A stretch of DNA of 17,565 nucleotides from CAYPHJ01 sp964410485 (GTDB lineage Bacteria; Desulfobacterota; Binatia; UBA9968), in assembly GCA_964410485.1 (NCBI GenBank), contig CAYPHJ010000095.1:1-17565 (forward strand). The letters run 5' to 3'. This document shows, piece by piece, positions 1 through 7,082 of the stretch. The notes under the pieces are model-generated. The model did not search any database and was not told the DNA's origin. It saw nothing but the letters and a program-made list of their open reading frames with translations. Position 1 is the first letter of the stretch. Each line of letters begins with the position of its first letter. The translations under genes and the position numbers were made by a program.

Positions 1-10
1 ATCTGGTAAC

Positions 11-661
11 TTACATCTTGGATACGAAGGCTCCCTTATAGGCTTCCTTGTCTCTCAAGACCTCGAGGAGCCTCTCCGCTTCGTCGCGTGTCCTGAAGCG
101 GCCCACTTTGGCCCGATACAAGCTCACGGAATCAACTTCGGCCTCCATCACGTACGCGTTGTAGCCCTTCGTTCGCAGAGCCCTTGCAAGTTCAAACGCG
201 TCCTGTTCCCGCTTAAATGCCCCGACCTGGACAGACCAAAGTTCGCCGGTATAGGAGATGGCTTTTTCGGTGCTGGGGACTTCGGCCGCCACCTTTTTTC
301 TCAGGAGCCTCTTGCTCTCTCCTTGGTGCGGCGGCTGGCTAGTATCCGTCAGATCGACCCGGAGGCTTGGGGTGGTCGGTTCGGGGCCCGAGTCGAACCA
401 ATCCGGAGCCGAGACGGCGAGAACGAGAATGATTATCGAAGCCGCCGCTGCTACGGCGGCTCTGGACACGAGAGCAGTTCGTTCGAGCGTCTTGTGTTTG
501 AAAACCAAACGAATCAGATACGCAAGCGTTAAAACCGCGCTGCAAACCGCCCACGCAGGGAGGCTTCCTTTTAAAATTAAATTCCAGTCATTGTACGAAA
601 GAACAAAAACAGCCGTCCAGGCCAACGTTACTAACAACAGCGGGATTGTGATGAATATCAT
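11..661 (-). CDS. Membrane-anchored SPOR-domain protein
   Basis: Encodes 216 aa. Three hydrophobic segments are visible at about residues 4-22, 35-54 and 67-85, followed by a polar Pro/Ser/Thr-rich linker (about 90-135) and a C-terminal SPOR domain (about 141-216). The domain shows its two typical half-repeats, WSVQVGAF at 142-149 and YRAKVGRF at 182-189, each followed by an amphipathic helix. SPOR domains in known proteins bind denuded glycan strands of septal peptidoglycan, so a role at the cell wall or division site is likely, with the C-terminus expected in the periplasm. Three N-terminal helices are more than the single anchor common in SPOR proteins. The ATG at 661 has only a weak ribosome-binding site. 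No partner gene adjoins it in this window. The domain call is firm; the cellular role is inferred. Confidence 0.88.
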   Translation of the reverse strand: MIFITIPLLLVTLAWTAVFVLSYNDWNLILKGSLPAWAVCSAVLTLAYLIRLVFKHKTLERTALVSRAAVAAAASIIILVLAVSAPDWFDSGPEPTTPSLRVDLTDTSQPPHQGESKRLLRKKVAAEVPSTEKAISYTGELWSVQVGAFKREQDAFELARALRTKGYNAYVMEAEVDSVSLYRAKVGRFRTRDEAERLLEVLRDKEAYKGAFVSKM

Positions 662-1090
662 ACAAGCTCAGTGCGCCGACTGCTGTGTCGGCCGAAGCTT
701 CAGCGGGAGATCAGCCGGGTTCGCTGGAATAGTCTAGCACATCCGATGAAAAAGTGAGCGCAAATTTCCGATCAATGCGAATTCATCCTTTTAAAAGGGA
801 CCGGTGCCCGGGCGGGTGCGCTGCTGGGCCGACACTTCCCTTGCTCCTCTGTTGTCACAGTGGGATGCGGGTTTGCTTATTTGAGAATTTCGTTCAACCT
901 ATCGCCTTCAGGCGCTGTACCAGGATTACGTTGGCGGGTCAACAATAGTTTAATCGATCTGGGCTTCGCCGCAGGAAGGCCGTGAATCTTGTACCTGCGT
1001 TTCTAGACTTAAAGTAAATGATACTCGCCGGATAAGATCGGGCAGCACTGGGCTGCAGTTGGCAGCCCCAAAGACTAGGAGAAGACTGCC
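662..1090. other. Intergenic gap, no convincing gene
   Basis: This 429-bp stretch lies upstream of the SPOR gene. No open frame in it has a good start and family-like composition. Two small symmetric sites are visible: a hairpin GCCGAC-TGCTGT-GTCGGC at 675-692, which would lie in the SPOR gene leader, and a perfect 12-bp palindrome CCTTTTAAAAGG at 787-798. A further hairpin, GGGCTGC-AGTTG-GCAGCCC, lies at 1050-1068, just before the ribosome-binding site of the small ORF at 1091. No clear promoter was recognised. Confidence 0.6.
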
Positions 1091-1228
1091 ATGATCTACT
1101 GCATTGATGTGGAGGCGTTCGTGAATGGGAACGAGGTGACGAGGGCGACCCACGGTCTCACCTGTCCATCCGTTGTTTCACCGTCTTCAGACCAGTCGGC
1201 TTGCTTTGATAACGCAACCGAGAGCTAA
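1091..1228 (+). CDS. Possible small protein (45 aa), unknown
   Basis: A 45-codon ATG-to-TAA frame beginning MIYCIDVEAFVNGNEV. Its main support is a good Shine-Dalgarno sequence, AGGAG at 1077-1081, 9 nt before the ATG, and a 7-bp perfect hairpin (1050-1068) immediately upstream that could modulate initiation. The peptide has three cysteines and no membrane segment. I recognise no family. The stop codon interleaves with the stop of the convergent hemerythrin gene at 1225-1227. It may be chance; conservation of the frame in relatives would decide. Confidence 0.25.
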   Translation: MIYCIDVEAFVNGNEVTRATHGLTCPSVVSPSSDQSACFDNATES

Positions 1229-1770
1229 CGGCCGCTCGACGCTCGCTTGCGCCCTTTCTGCCTGCCGGTTTGGCGTGAGCGCGTTCCTTTACCGGCACGG
1301 CCACGGCTCTGCGTCTTTGATTTGGATGCAGATCGGCCCATCATCTTCTGCTGAAGCTTTTCTTTGCGTGCTTGCATCTCCTGACCGAGCTCTTCCCCAT
1401 CCAAACTACCTTCGATCATGGGAAATATTTCCGATTCTTCCTCTTCAATATGGTGCTTGACGCTTTCAGCCAAAACCTTGTATTTGGCTTCGAAGCGCTC
1501 GTCCTTCAAACCCATTTTTTTCAGCTCCGAAAGCAGCAGCTTCGCGACGTGGTGCTCTTCCAACGCCTGGTCAATCTGCTCCTCCTCATCAACATGCTCC
1601 CTGGCCGCCGGATAAAAAAGCTCTTCCTCCAAGGCGGCATGCACTTCGAGTTCGTGGAGAGTCTGTTCACAGATTTGCTCTTTTTCAGCGTCGCTGCCCT
1701 GTTCGAAGCGCTCGAACAGCTCCTGCACTTTCTGATGATCCTGGCGCAGCATTTCTATTGCATTCGGCAT
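1225..1770 (-). CDS. Hemerythrin HHE domain protein with basic tail
   Basis: Encodes 181 aa. The start is placed at the ATG at 1770, where GGAGG precedes it by 7 nt; an in-frame extension to 1875 would run past the predicted promoter. Residues 1-125 form a four-helix hemerythrin-like domain with the expected His/Glu ligands: DH at 11-12, HAALEEELFYP at 44-54, EEHH at 71-74 and HHIEEEESEIFP at 106-117. This family binds a di-iron centre and is linked to oxygen, NO or redox sensing, or to iron handling. Residues 147-181 are a Lys/Arg/Ser/Gly-rich tail that could bind nucleic acid or acidic surfaces. The protein is cytoplasmic (no signal peptide). It lies 202 bp downstream of the debranching enzyme gene on the same strand, but a sigma-54-type promoter in the gap suggests independent control. 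The ligand set fits the family; the physiological role is not determined. Confidence 0.9.
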   Translation of the reverse strand: MPNAIEMLRQDHQKVQELFERFEQGSDAEKEQICEQTLHELEVHAALEEELFYPAAREHVDEEEQIDQALEEHHVAKLLLSELKKMGLKDERFEAKYKVLAESVKHHIEEEESEIFPMIEGSLDGEELGQEMQARKEKLQQKMMGRSASKSKTQSRGRAGKGTRSRQTGRQKGRKRASSGR

Positions 1771-1810
1771 AAAAAAACCTCCGTTGTGGCTAACTATGCC
1801 GGGTGGGAAA

Positions 1811-1827
1811 CGCAAAGAACATACCAG
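1811..1827 (-). promoter_or_regulatory. Sigma-54-type promoter for hemerythrin gene
   Basis: On the minus strand the site reads CTGGTATGTTCTTTGCG. The -24 GG (1824-1825) and -12 GC (1812-1813) are separated by exactly 10 nt, matching the RpoN consensus TGGCACG-N4-TTGCW except C to T after GG and A to G at base 6-7. Predicted transcription would start near 1800, giving a leader of about 30 nt before the ATG at 1770. This also supports that start over the longer frame. Confidence 0.6.
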
Positions 1828-1972
1828 ATTCCTTCCGTCCGTGTGTCTGAAGGAGCGGAGGAAATGTCCGTTCAAAGTTCCCGGTTCAAGCTTTCATTTG
1901 CCGCTTGACCGAATGCTGAACGTGCGACTCCAGCAGATCAATAGTCTCAAAGGCGAGAAAACAAGAACATCC

Positions 1973-4042
1973 TTAGGCGCAACTTCGGGACGAAGCGGAA
2001 CGATTCTCGGTTCTCACCCAGCAACGTAAAATCTCGGCAACACTCCAGGCCTGCGCGATGCACCCACGCGGGGTATAGGGTGGCTCGGCATCGAAGATTT
2101 CGCTAATCGAACCGATACAGGCCTGGTTCAGATGGGGAACAAATCCCTCGAGCAGCCGGCGCGCTCCAGCGAAGTCTTCCGGATAAACCTTTAACCATGC
2201 ATCGATGAGCGGTCCGATCAACCAGGCCCATACTGTGCCTTGATGGTACGCTGCATCACGGGCGCGCAGATCACCGAAATACTTTGGTTTGTATTCCGGG
2301 TGATCCGGCGAAAGTGAGCGTAGTCCCACGGGAGTGAGGAGGCGGCGGCGAACGGTTGACAGTACGCTCTCCCATTTGGCGGGGTCGAGAACTGGATATG
2401 GCAACGAAATCGCCAGAATTTGATTGGGACGACAAGCCGCATCGTCCCCCCCCTTGCCGTCCACTACGTCATAGAGGTATCCCCCGGAAGGGTACCAGAA
2501 CCGCTCGTTAAAACTTTGCCGCGCGCGTTGTGCATATGTACACAATTGCCGCGCCCGCTCCGCATCTTTCTCTTCGATTAACCATTGCTGCAATAGCATG
2601 AGCGCGTTGTACCAGAGAGCGTTGATCTCGACGGCTTTTCCACGCCGCGGGGTCACCACCCAGTCACCGACTTTGGCATCCATCCAGGTGAGCTGGCAAC
2701 CCTGCTCTCCCTGCCGCAGGAGTCCGTCAACCGGATCAACCCCTATGCGAAACCGCGTGCCGTTCAAGTGATGTTCAATGATCTCAACGAGGCGGGGTAG
2801 CAGCAGCTTGAGGGTCCAGCGGTCGCCCGTTGCCTGCAGGTAACGGTCAATGGCGTGAAAGAACCACAACGTGGCATCGGCCGTATGGTAGAGACCTTCG
2901 TGACTGTGTTCGGGAAAAAGGTTAGGAATTAAACCGTCGCGAATCGCATTGGCGAAGTTGCGCAATATCCATGCGGCTTCTGTGCAGCGGTTAGTGATCA
3001 ACGTCAACCCCTCCAGGCTGATCATTGTGTCCCGCCCCCAGTCGGTAAACCAATGATAACCGGCAATAACCGTGCGCACCTCATGACCACTGGCATGAGC
3101 CCGGATCGTATCCACCACCCGGCCGGCGGGTGTTGCTATAAACTGATCCGCCGCCAGCACCAGTTCCCCCGCGAACCCGGAGCGCGCCTTGGGATGCGCC
3201 GACGCAAGCAGCCGATCGCGCCTTTCGCGCTCAGCTTTCCAAGCCGCGCGCGGGCTGAGGCCGCGTACAACCTCCCATGACTCCGTTGAAGCCACTAATG
3301 TGATCGCGCCAGTTTTGGAACACTTCACGTGGAAAGAGCCAGGCGACCACAGGTCTCCGACGAATTCATAGCCGCGCTGCGCCTCCAGAGGATATTGCAC
3401 GCGTTCGATTTTTTTTCTCTCGACTACGAACTCGCCCCTGCCGTAGAGAAGCAGACGTAGCGGCGGGATCTCTCCCGCGGAAATTTCGTATTGATCTTCC
3501 AAGACCCTGAGCACGTACGGTGCGTCAGGTCTCGACGTCACCGGATCTTCGTGCTCGCGAAATTGAATCAACGGTCGCAGCTTGAGTTCGATGTCTTGCT
3601 GACACGGATGAAGGCGATAGCTGATATGAACCGTATTCTGCCGATGCGGCAAATAAATCCGCTTTTCCAAGACAAATTGGTCAAACTCATAGCGCCAGAT
3701 TGGCAGTCCCATCTCGAGCCGAAACTCACGCGGCCTCATCACACCAGTGCTGCCGTTTAAGATCGTGCCGTGGCCCGGATTGAAGGCAGCGACGCGGCCA
3801 TCGGCAAAATGGATCTCCTCGATGAGGCCGCTCAGCATCACGTTCCTGCCCAACGGCGCCGGTAGCGCTGCCACCAGCAGCCCGTGATAGCGGCGCGTCA
3901 TCGGACCCGCGACAGTTCCCGATGCGTATCCACCAAGGCCGTTAGTCACCAACCATTCAGCCGTTCGGCTGAACTCCGAATTATCCGAGAGCTCAGCCTC
4001 CGGGATAGCGAGCCTGCGAATGATGGGCTCCATATACCCCAT
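1973..4042 (-). CDS. Glycogen debranching enzyme (amylo-alpha-1,6-glucosidase)
   Basis: Encodes 689 aa of the bacterial/archaeal-type glycogen debranching family: an N-terminal beta-rich domain (about 15-260; EWLVTNGLGGYASGT at 29-43) and a C-terminal (alpha/alpha)6-barrel hydrolase domain (about 290-675). Recognisable barrel motifs are YHWFTDWGRDTMISLEGL (329-346), DATLWFF (389-395), WMDAKVGD (453-460), HQGTVWAWLIGP (600-611) and PRGCIAQAWSVAEILR (658-673). It should hydrolyse alpha-1,6 branch residues of glycogen in the cytoplasm. It lies 8 bp after treZ, so the two are almost certainly cotranscribed. The ATG at 4042 lacks a strong ribosome-binding site; a second in-frame ATG at 4033 is an alternative, and translational coupling to treZ is likely. 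Length is normal and intact. Confidence 0.93.
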   Translation of the reverse strand: MGYMEPIIRRLAIPEAELSDNSEFSRTAEWLVTNGLGGYASGTVAGPMTRRYHGLLVAALPAPLGRNVMLSGLIEEIHFADGRVAAFNPGHGTILNGSTGVMRPREFRLEMGLPIWRYEFDQFVLEKRIYLPHRQNTVHISYRLHPCQQDIELKLRPLIQFREHEDPVTSRPDAPYVLRVLEDQYEISAGEIPPLRLLLYGRGEFVVERKKIERVQYPLEAQRGYEFVGDLWSPGSFHVKCSKTGAITLVASTESWEVVRGLSPRAAWKAERERRDRLLASAHPKARSGFAGELVLAADQFIATPAGRVVDTIRAHASGHEVRTVIAGYHWFTDWGRDTMISLEGLTLITNRCTEAAWILRNFANAIRDGLIPNLFPEHSHEGLYHTADATLWFFHAIDRYLQATGDRWTLKLLLPRLVEIIEHHLNGTRFRIGVDPVDGLLRQGEQGCQLTWMDAKVGDWVVTPRRGKAVEINALWYNALMLLQQWLIEEKDAERARQLCTYAQRARQSFNERFWYPSGGYLYDVVDGKGGDDAACRPNQILAISLPYPVLDPAKWESVLSTVRRRLLTPVGLRSLSPDHPEYKPKYFGDLRARDAAYHQGTVWAWLIGPLIDAWLKVYPEDFAGARRLLEGFVPHLNQACIGSISEIFDAEPPYTPRGCIAQAWSVAEILRCWVRTENRSASSRSCA

Positions 4043-4050
4043 AGCAAAGG

Positions 4051-5943
4051 TTAAACGACTGCTTGCAGAACGAACGCTGCCTTACCGGGAATGAACCAGC
4101 CTTCGACGCTTTCGGACGGCGAGGCGCCCAGGCCGCCATACCGCGGATCCTCACTGGACCACAAAGGACGCCAACTCATGTCGCGTGGCGGCGCCAGTAG
4201 AGGCTCGGGCACCGGATTTAAATGGGCGTCCATGCCCAGATTGACAATCAATAGACGATCGTCGCGTGCCGCAAAAAATCTAACCAGGAACAATTCCGGG
4301 TTGAGCACCGCGCCGTCGAGCCCGTCGGCGCCCTGGGCGCGAAAGACCGGGTCTTCACGTCGCAGCTTCAGGAGATCGCGATGCAGATCGTAAGTTTCGC
4401 GATGGCGCTCGCGTTCTGACCAATCCAACTGACAGGCTTCAAGACTCGCAGCGATGGTCGGGTCGGGCAGATGCGGCCGCATTTCAGGTGAAGCCAGGCT
4501 CTGAAACTGCATCAGGAATTCAAACCGGCCTTTTCTCGCCCTGGTTGCAAGTTCCGGTTTGTGATCGGCAAAAAAGACAAAGCGGGTTGTTGTGCCGAAT
4601 TCCTGTCCTTGAAAAAGCAGCGGCGTCTGCGGGAATAACAACAACACGGCTGTCATCGCTCTGTAGGTGCCCGGATGGCTAAGCTCGTGGACTCGCCGTC
4701 CGACGCCCAGATTAGCGATCTGGTCATGATTTTCCAGATAATTCACGAAAGCCATCGGTCTCAAACCGTATGTCGACGTGCCGCGACGCTGCTTTTGCCA
4801 CCGGTAGTACTGTCCCTGATAAAGATGGCCCCGTTTGGCCACCGACACGAACTCCTGCGCGCTCCCGCGATAGTCCGAATAATAAGCTTCTTCGTGTCCG
4901 GTCAGGGCGACCAGAGCAGTGTGATGAAAATCATCGTTCCACACTGCGTCCATGCCATAGCCGCCTTCCTGCGTTGGCCGGACAAGCTGCCCGTCTTGCG
5001 GTTCGTTCTCCGCGATCACAAGCGTGGATCGGCCAGCCGCGGCCCGGCGGACCTCCGCGGTGATCTCTGCCAGAATGTGGCGCTCGGAAGCATCATAAAT
5101 GTTTTGCGTGGCATCCAGACGGAGTCCGTCCAGGTGGAATTCTGCGATCCAGTAACCGGCATTGGCGATAAAGAACTCGCGCACCGGCGCACAGTTGAGG
5201 CCATCGAAATTGAACGGCTCGCCCCAGTCGGTGGAGTAGCGGTCGGTGAAGTAATCCGGCGAGAACTCTTTCAGAAAACTGCCCGCCGGGCCGGCGTGAT
5301 TGTAGACGACATCAAGAATTACGCCCAACCCCAACCCGTGTGCATGATCGACGAACGCGCGAAACTCATCGGGCGTTCCGTAGAGGCGGGTTGGGGCAAA
5401 AAAATCGACGCCATCATAGCCCCAACCAAAGCGGCCGCAGAAATCGGCAACTGGCATGATTTCCAATAGGGTCACCCCGAGTTCTTTTAACCCCGCGAGC
5501 TTCTCCGAGGCGGCTGTCCACGTCCCTTCTCGTGTGAACGTGCCGATGTGCATCTCATAGATTACCTGACCGGGAAGCTCTACACCCGGCCAGCCAGCAT
5601 CACGCCACGAAAATGCCCCCGCATTGATGATCATAGATGGGCCGAGCGGGCCGTTCGGCTGAAACCGCGAGGCCGGGTCGGGCATCCATTCTTCTCGCCC
5701 ATCCAGTGAAAAACGATACAGGTTTCCCGCGCGCGCCTGCGGAGCAAGGCCGCAGAAATAACCGCCAGCTTCGCGTACGAGACCTAGAACTCTCCTTTCA
5801 CCGGTGCCACTCTCAATCATGACGTTGACTGTTTTAGATCTGGGCGACCATACTCTAAAATTCACCCCGCCGTTGCTCAGTAGCTCTGCACCAACCGAAA
5901 GCCGGCGGTTGACACCATCCATTAGTGAAGTCTTCAGGTTCAC
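4051..5943 (-). CDS. treZ: Maltooligosyl trehalose trehalohydrolase
   Basis: Encodes up to 630 aa of glycoside hydrolase family 13, TreZ type. An N-terminal CBM48-like domain (about 17-95, VGAELLSNGGVNFRVWSP) precedes the catalytic barrel. The four GH13 motifs are present: DVVYNHAGP (211-219), GLRLDATQN (273-281, nucleophile Asp277), VIAENE (309-314, acid Glu312) and YLENHDQIAN (402-411, Asp407). FGWGYDGVDFFAPTRLYGTP (172-191) is typical of TreZ and branching enzymes. TreZ (EC 3.2.1.141) releases trehalose from maltooligosyl-trehalose made by TreY; no treY lies in this window. The GTG at 5943 has GAGG 10 nt upstream; ATG at 5922 (residue 8) is an alternative. A branching or isoamylase-type debranching enzyme is the main rival call, but the spacing and motifs favour TreZ. 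A sigma-54-like promoter lies about 245 nt upstream of the start. Confidence 0.9.
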   Translation of the reverse strand: MNLKTSLMDGVNRRLSVGAELLSNGGVNFRVWSPRSKTVNVMIESGTGERRVLGLVREAGGYFCGLAPQARAGNLYRFSLDGREEWMPDPASRFQPNGPLGPSMIINAGAFSWRDAGWPGVELPGQVIYEMHIGTFTREGTWTAASEKLAGLKELGVTLLEIMPVADFCGRFGWGYDGVDFFAPTRLYGTPDEFRAFVDHAHGLGLGVILDVVYNHAGPAGSFLKEFSPDYFTDRYSTDWGEPFNFDGLNCAPVREFFIANAGYWIAEFHLDGLRLDATQNIYDASERHILAEITAEVRRAAAGRSTLVIAENEPQDGQLVRPTQEGGYGMDAVWNDDFHHTALVALTGHEEAYYSDYRGSAQEFVSVAKRGHLYQGQYYRWQKQRRGTSTYGLRPMAFVNYLENHDQIANLGVGRRVHELSHPGTYRAMTAVLLLFPQTPLLFQGQEFGTTTRFVFFADHKPELATRARKGRFEFLMQFQSLASPEMRPHLPDPTIAASLEACQLDWSERERHRETYDLHRDLLKLRREDPVFRAQGADGLDGAVLNPELFLVRFFAARDDRLLIVNLGMDAHLNPVPEPLLAPPRDMSWRPLWSSEDPRYGGLGASPSESVEGWFIPGKAAFVLQAVV

Positions 5944-5948
5944 GCGAC

Positions 5949-5988
5949 CGAATCCTCGTTTTCTCTTCTCTTGGTGCCTTGCGCCCCT
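5949..5988. repeat. Dispersed intergenic repeat R1, copy 1
   Basis: Pyrimidine-rich 40-bp segment beginning CGAATCCTCGTT that recurs at 6691-6730 with about 33 of 40 identical positions. It abuts the treZ start: on the minus strand its GAGGATTCG end supplies the only purine-rich sequence in front of the GTG codon, so the repeat may contribute the treZ ribosome-binding site. Confidence 0.7.
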
Positions 5989-6022
5989 TGCGGGGAGACA
6001 ATCCGCTTTGGTTGCGGGCGTC
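5988..6022. repeat. Dispersed intergenic repeat R2, copy 1
   Basis: A 35-bp segment beginning TTGCGGGGAGACAAT that recurs at 7256-7290 with 32 of 35 positions identical and in the same orientation, 1.27 kb away. Neither copy lies in a credible coding frame. Copy 1 sits in the predicted treZ leader. Confidence 0.75.
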
Positions 6023-6197
6023 TCCGCCTAATGTATGTTGAATGCCCAGGTTCGGATCCGCTGCGGGTGTGCGGCAGGCGCCCCGCTTTAATCAAAAACT
6101 CGCGGCAAATGCCACTGCTAGCGGCTGATTGTTCCCAGCCCGGATTATCGCCAGTGAACCGGGTACCGAACGATGAGCCCTTCCGGATCGATGCGAG

Positions 6198-6213
6198 AGC
6201 AAACGGCGTACCA
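6198..6213 (-). promoter_or_regulatory. Sigma-54-type promoter for treZ operon
   Basis: On the minus strand the site reads GTGGTACGCCGTTTGCTC. GG (6211-6212) and GC (6199-6200) are 10 nt apart, and TGGTACG-N4-TTGCT matches the RpoN consensus at all positions but one (C to T after GG). Transcription would start near 6188, leaving a leader of about 245 nt before treZ that contains repeats R1 and R2. No other strong promoter was seen for the operon. Confidence 0.58.
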
Positions 6214-6318
6214 CTCAAGCTTCGGTCATTTTTTAAAAGTGATTTTTGAGAATTTCTTCTGATGCATAGCTCACGGAACCTGTTTCATTGCTGAGACAGA
6301 GAGCTTCGTGTTGCGGCC

Positions 6319-6330
6319 ATGACTGGTCAT
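6319..6330. promoter_or_regulatory. Palindrome between divergent sigma-54-type promoters
   Basis: ATGAC-TG-GTCAT is a perfect inverted repeat, with outer GCGG/CCGC pairing after a 2-nt bulge (6313-6334). It lies about 31 bp upstream of the plus-strand -24 element at 6361 and about 107 bp upstream of the minus-strand -24 element at 6212. That position would suit an activator or operator site serving both directions. The function is inferred only from symmetry and placement. Confidence 0.3.
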
Positions 6331-6360
6331 CCGCCACTTAAGTTTGCTCCGCGGGCACGC

Positions 6361-6375
6361 GGCACATTTATTGCG
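6361..6375 (+). promoter_or_regulatory. Sigma-54-type promoter for small RHH gene
   Basis: The site reads CGGCACATTTATTGCG from 6360. GG (6361-6362) and GC (6373-6374) are exactly 10 nt apart; GGCAC and TTGC are consensus, with T to C just before GG. Transcription would start near 6386, 67 nt before the ATG at 6453. The TTGCGC of the -12 element is directly repeated at 6371-6382. Confidence 0.48.
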
Positions 6376-6452
6376 CTTGCGCTCCATAAAAAACCGCCAG
6401 CGCCGAAGAACCAGTACGGGCAAACTCTACCAAGATCGGGGTCAATCATTTT

Positions 6453-6665
6453 ATGAAGAAGACGATAACCCGCAGCCGTCGATTAGGGTCGCGACAAACA
6501 GTCAGACTGGCGGTTCATTTGAGCCGCCACGCACGCAGAGAACTGGAGGAGCTTAGAGTGAGATCTCTCGATAAAAAGGGGATCAGGCCCACTCCCTCCG
6601 AAATCATAGAAGAGCTGATCCACGCCGCTTTGAGCAAGGAAGAGATTCCTTATCCATTATCTTAA
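6453..6665 (+). CDS. Small ribbon-helix-helix-like protein
   Basis: Encodes 70 aa, very basic at the N-terminus (MKKTITRSRRLGSRQ). The pattern fits a ribbon-helix-helix DNA-binding fold: a short strand TVRLAVHLS (16-24), helix A RHARRELEELRVRSLDKK (25-42), a turn, and helix B TPSEIIEELIHAALSKE (47-63). Such proteins act as dimeric repressors or antitoxins; no toxin gene adjoins, so an autonomous regulator is as likely. The ribosome-binding site is weak (GGGG at 6438-6441, 11 nt before the ATG). The coding claim gains support from a sigma-54-like promoter 79-92 nt upstream. It lies divergent to treZ. The fold is inferred from pattern alone. Confidence 0.55.
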   Translation: MKKTITRSRRLGSRQTVRLAVHLSRHARRELEELRVRSLDKKGIRPTPSEIIEELIHAALSKEEIPYPLS

Positions 6666-6690
6666 CGCAGCTCGACCATTTTCCTATCCT

Positions 6691-6730
6691 CGAATCCTCG
6701 TTCTCTCTCCTCTTGACGCCTTTGCGCCTC
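6691..6730. repeat. Dispersed intergenic repeat R1, copy 2
   Basis: Second copy of the CGAATCCTCGTT-led segment, in the same orientation as the copy at 5949-5988. Here it lies just downstream of the ribbon-helix-helix gene stop and runs into the first copy of the 14-bp repeat CTCCTATGAAAATT. Confidence 0.7.
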
Positions 6731-6741
6731 CTATGAAAATT
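6728..6741. repeat. 14-bp direct repeat, left copy
   Basis: CTCCTATGAAAATT occurs here and identically at 6992-7005. The pair flanks 250 bp that contain the multi-stem element at 6811-6900. A degenerate third copy, ACTCTTATGAAA, lies at 7115-7126. The flanking arrangement resembles a target duplication, but no terminal inverted repeats are visible at the inner edges. Confidence 0.65.
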
Positions 6742-6810
6742 GGGGTGGAGAGGGAGTGAAGGGACAGCGCCCCCAGAGCGGTCACCCGCGTATGCTCCGC
6801 AGCGCCGTAC

Positions 6811-6900
6811 CCCCTCGATACGCGATCTCGGAAGATCGCTACTCGGGGACACGGTACCCCCTTCCGATTCCCCGAGTAGCGCGAAGCGCGTAGCGAGGGG
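6811..6900. repeat. Multi-stem structured intergenic element
   Basis: A compact element with several nested inverted repeats. The outer arms 6811-6824 and 6887-6900 pair at 13 of 14 positions (CCCCTCGATACGCG with CGCGTAGCGAGGGG). Inside are a 7-bp hairpin GCGATCT-CGGA-AGATCGC (6822-6839), an 11-bp perfect hairpin CTACTCGGGGA/TCCCCGAGTAG (6839-6849 with 6869-6879, 19-nt loop) and a small GCGC-GAA-GCGC stem (6879-6889). Arms overlap by a few bases, so alternative folds compete. It could be a REP/BIME-like sequence, a small non-autonomous element or a structured transcript; nothing here identifies which. Confidence 0.6.
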
Positions 6901-6991
6901 CAGGGAATGCCGGACCTTCTCGATATTGGCGTTGGGGTAATGGGCTGCCTCGATTTTCATCCTCTGCAGGCGAGCGTAAGCTCATGAAACA

Positions 6992-7005
6992 CTCCTATGA
7001 AAATT
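6992..7005. repeat. 14-bp direct repeat, right copy
   Basis: Identical to 6728-6741. The longer context CATGAAACACTCCTATGAAA (6983-7002) also resembles 7108-7127 near the downstream 36-bp repeat, tying these repeats together. Confidence 0.65.
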
Positions 7006-7036
7006 ACCCAGCGGGAAAGACTTTGCCGCTAACTTT

Positions 7037-7057
7037 CCCTCGCCCTGTGGGAGAGGG
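7037..7057. repeat. Short GC-rich hairpin
   Basis: CCCTCGCCC-TGT-GGGAGAGGG forms a 9-position stem with one mismatch and a 3-nt loop. Sequences of this kind recur between genes in many bacterial genomes. It lacks a following T-run, so it is not a clear intrinsic terminator. Confidence 0.5.
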
Positions 7058-7082
7058 CCACCAAGGGTGCGGGCTCATTTTT

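Noticed and set aside
861..880. Possible sigma-54-type site on the plus strand, GG-N10-GC in TGGGATGCGGGTTTGC
   Set aside because: Only GG and TTGC match; the bases after GG are non-consensus, and the nearest plus-strand frame starts over 200 nt downstream and is itself doubtful.
4675..5469. Plus-strand open frame of 264 codons opposite treZ
   Set aside because: It is antisense to the GH13 catalytic core; the length is explained by the GC-rich codon structure of treZ.
5940..6218. Minus-strand open frame of 92 codons in front of treZ
   Set aside because: It runs through repeats R1 and R2, has low-complexity Arg/Ser-rich composition, no ribosome-binding site, and its reading (ending KRRENEDS) recurs in the other R1 copy, showing that it is repeat translation.
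6453..6665. Toxin-antitoxin locus
   Set aside because: The small protein could be an antitoxin by fold, but no toxin gene lies on either side, so only a ribbon-helix-helix regulator is claimed.
6604..6960. Minus-strand open frame of 118 codons
   Set aside because: It overlaps the end of the ribbon-helix-helix gene and covers the multi-stem element and repeat R1; composition is not protein-like.
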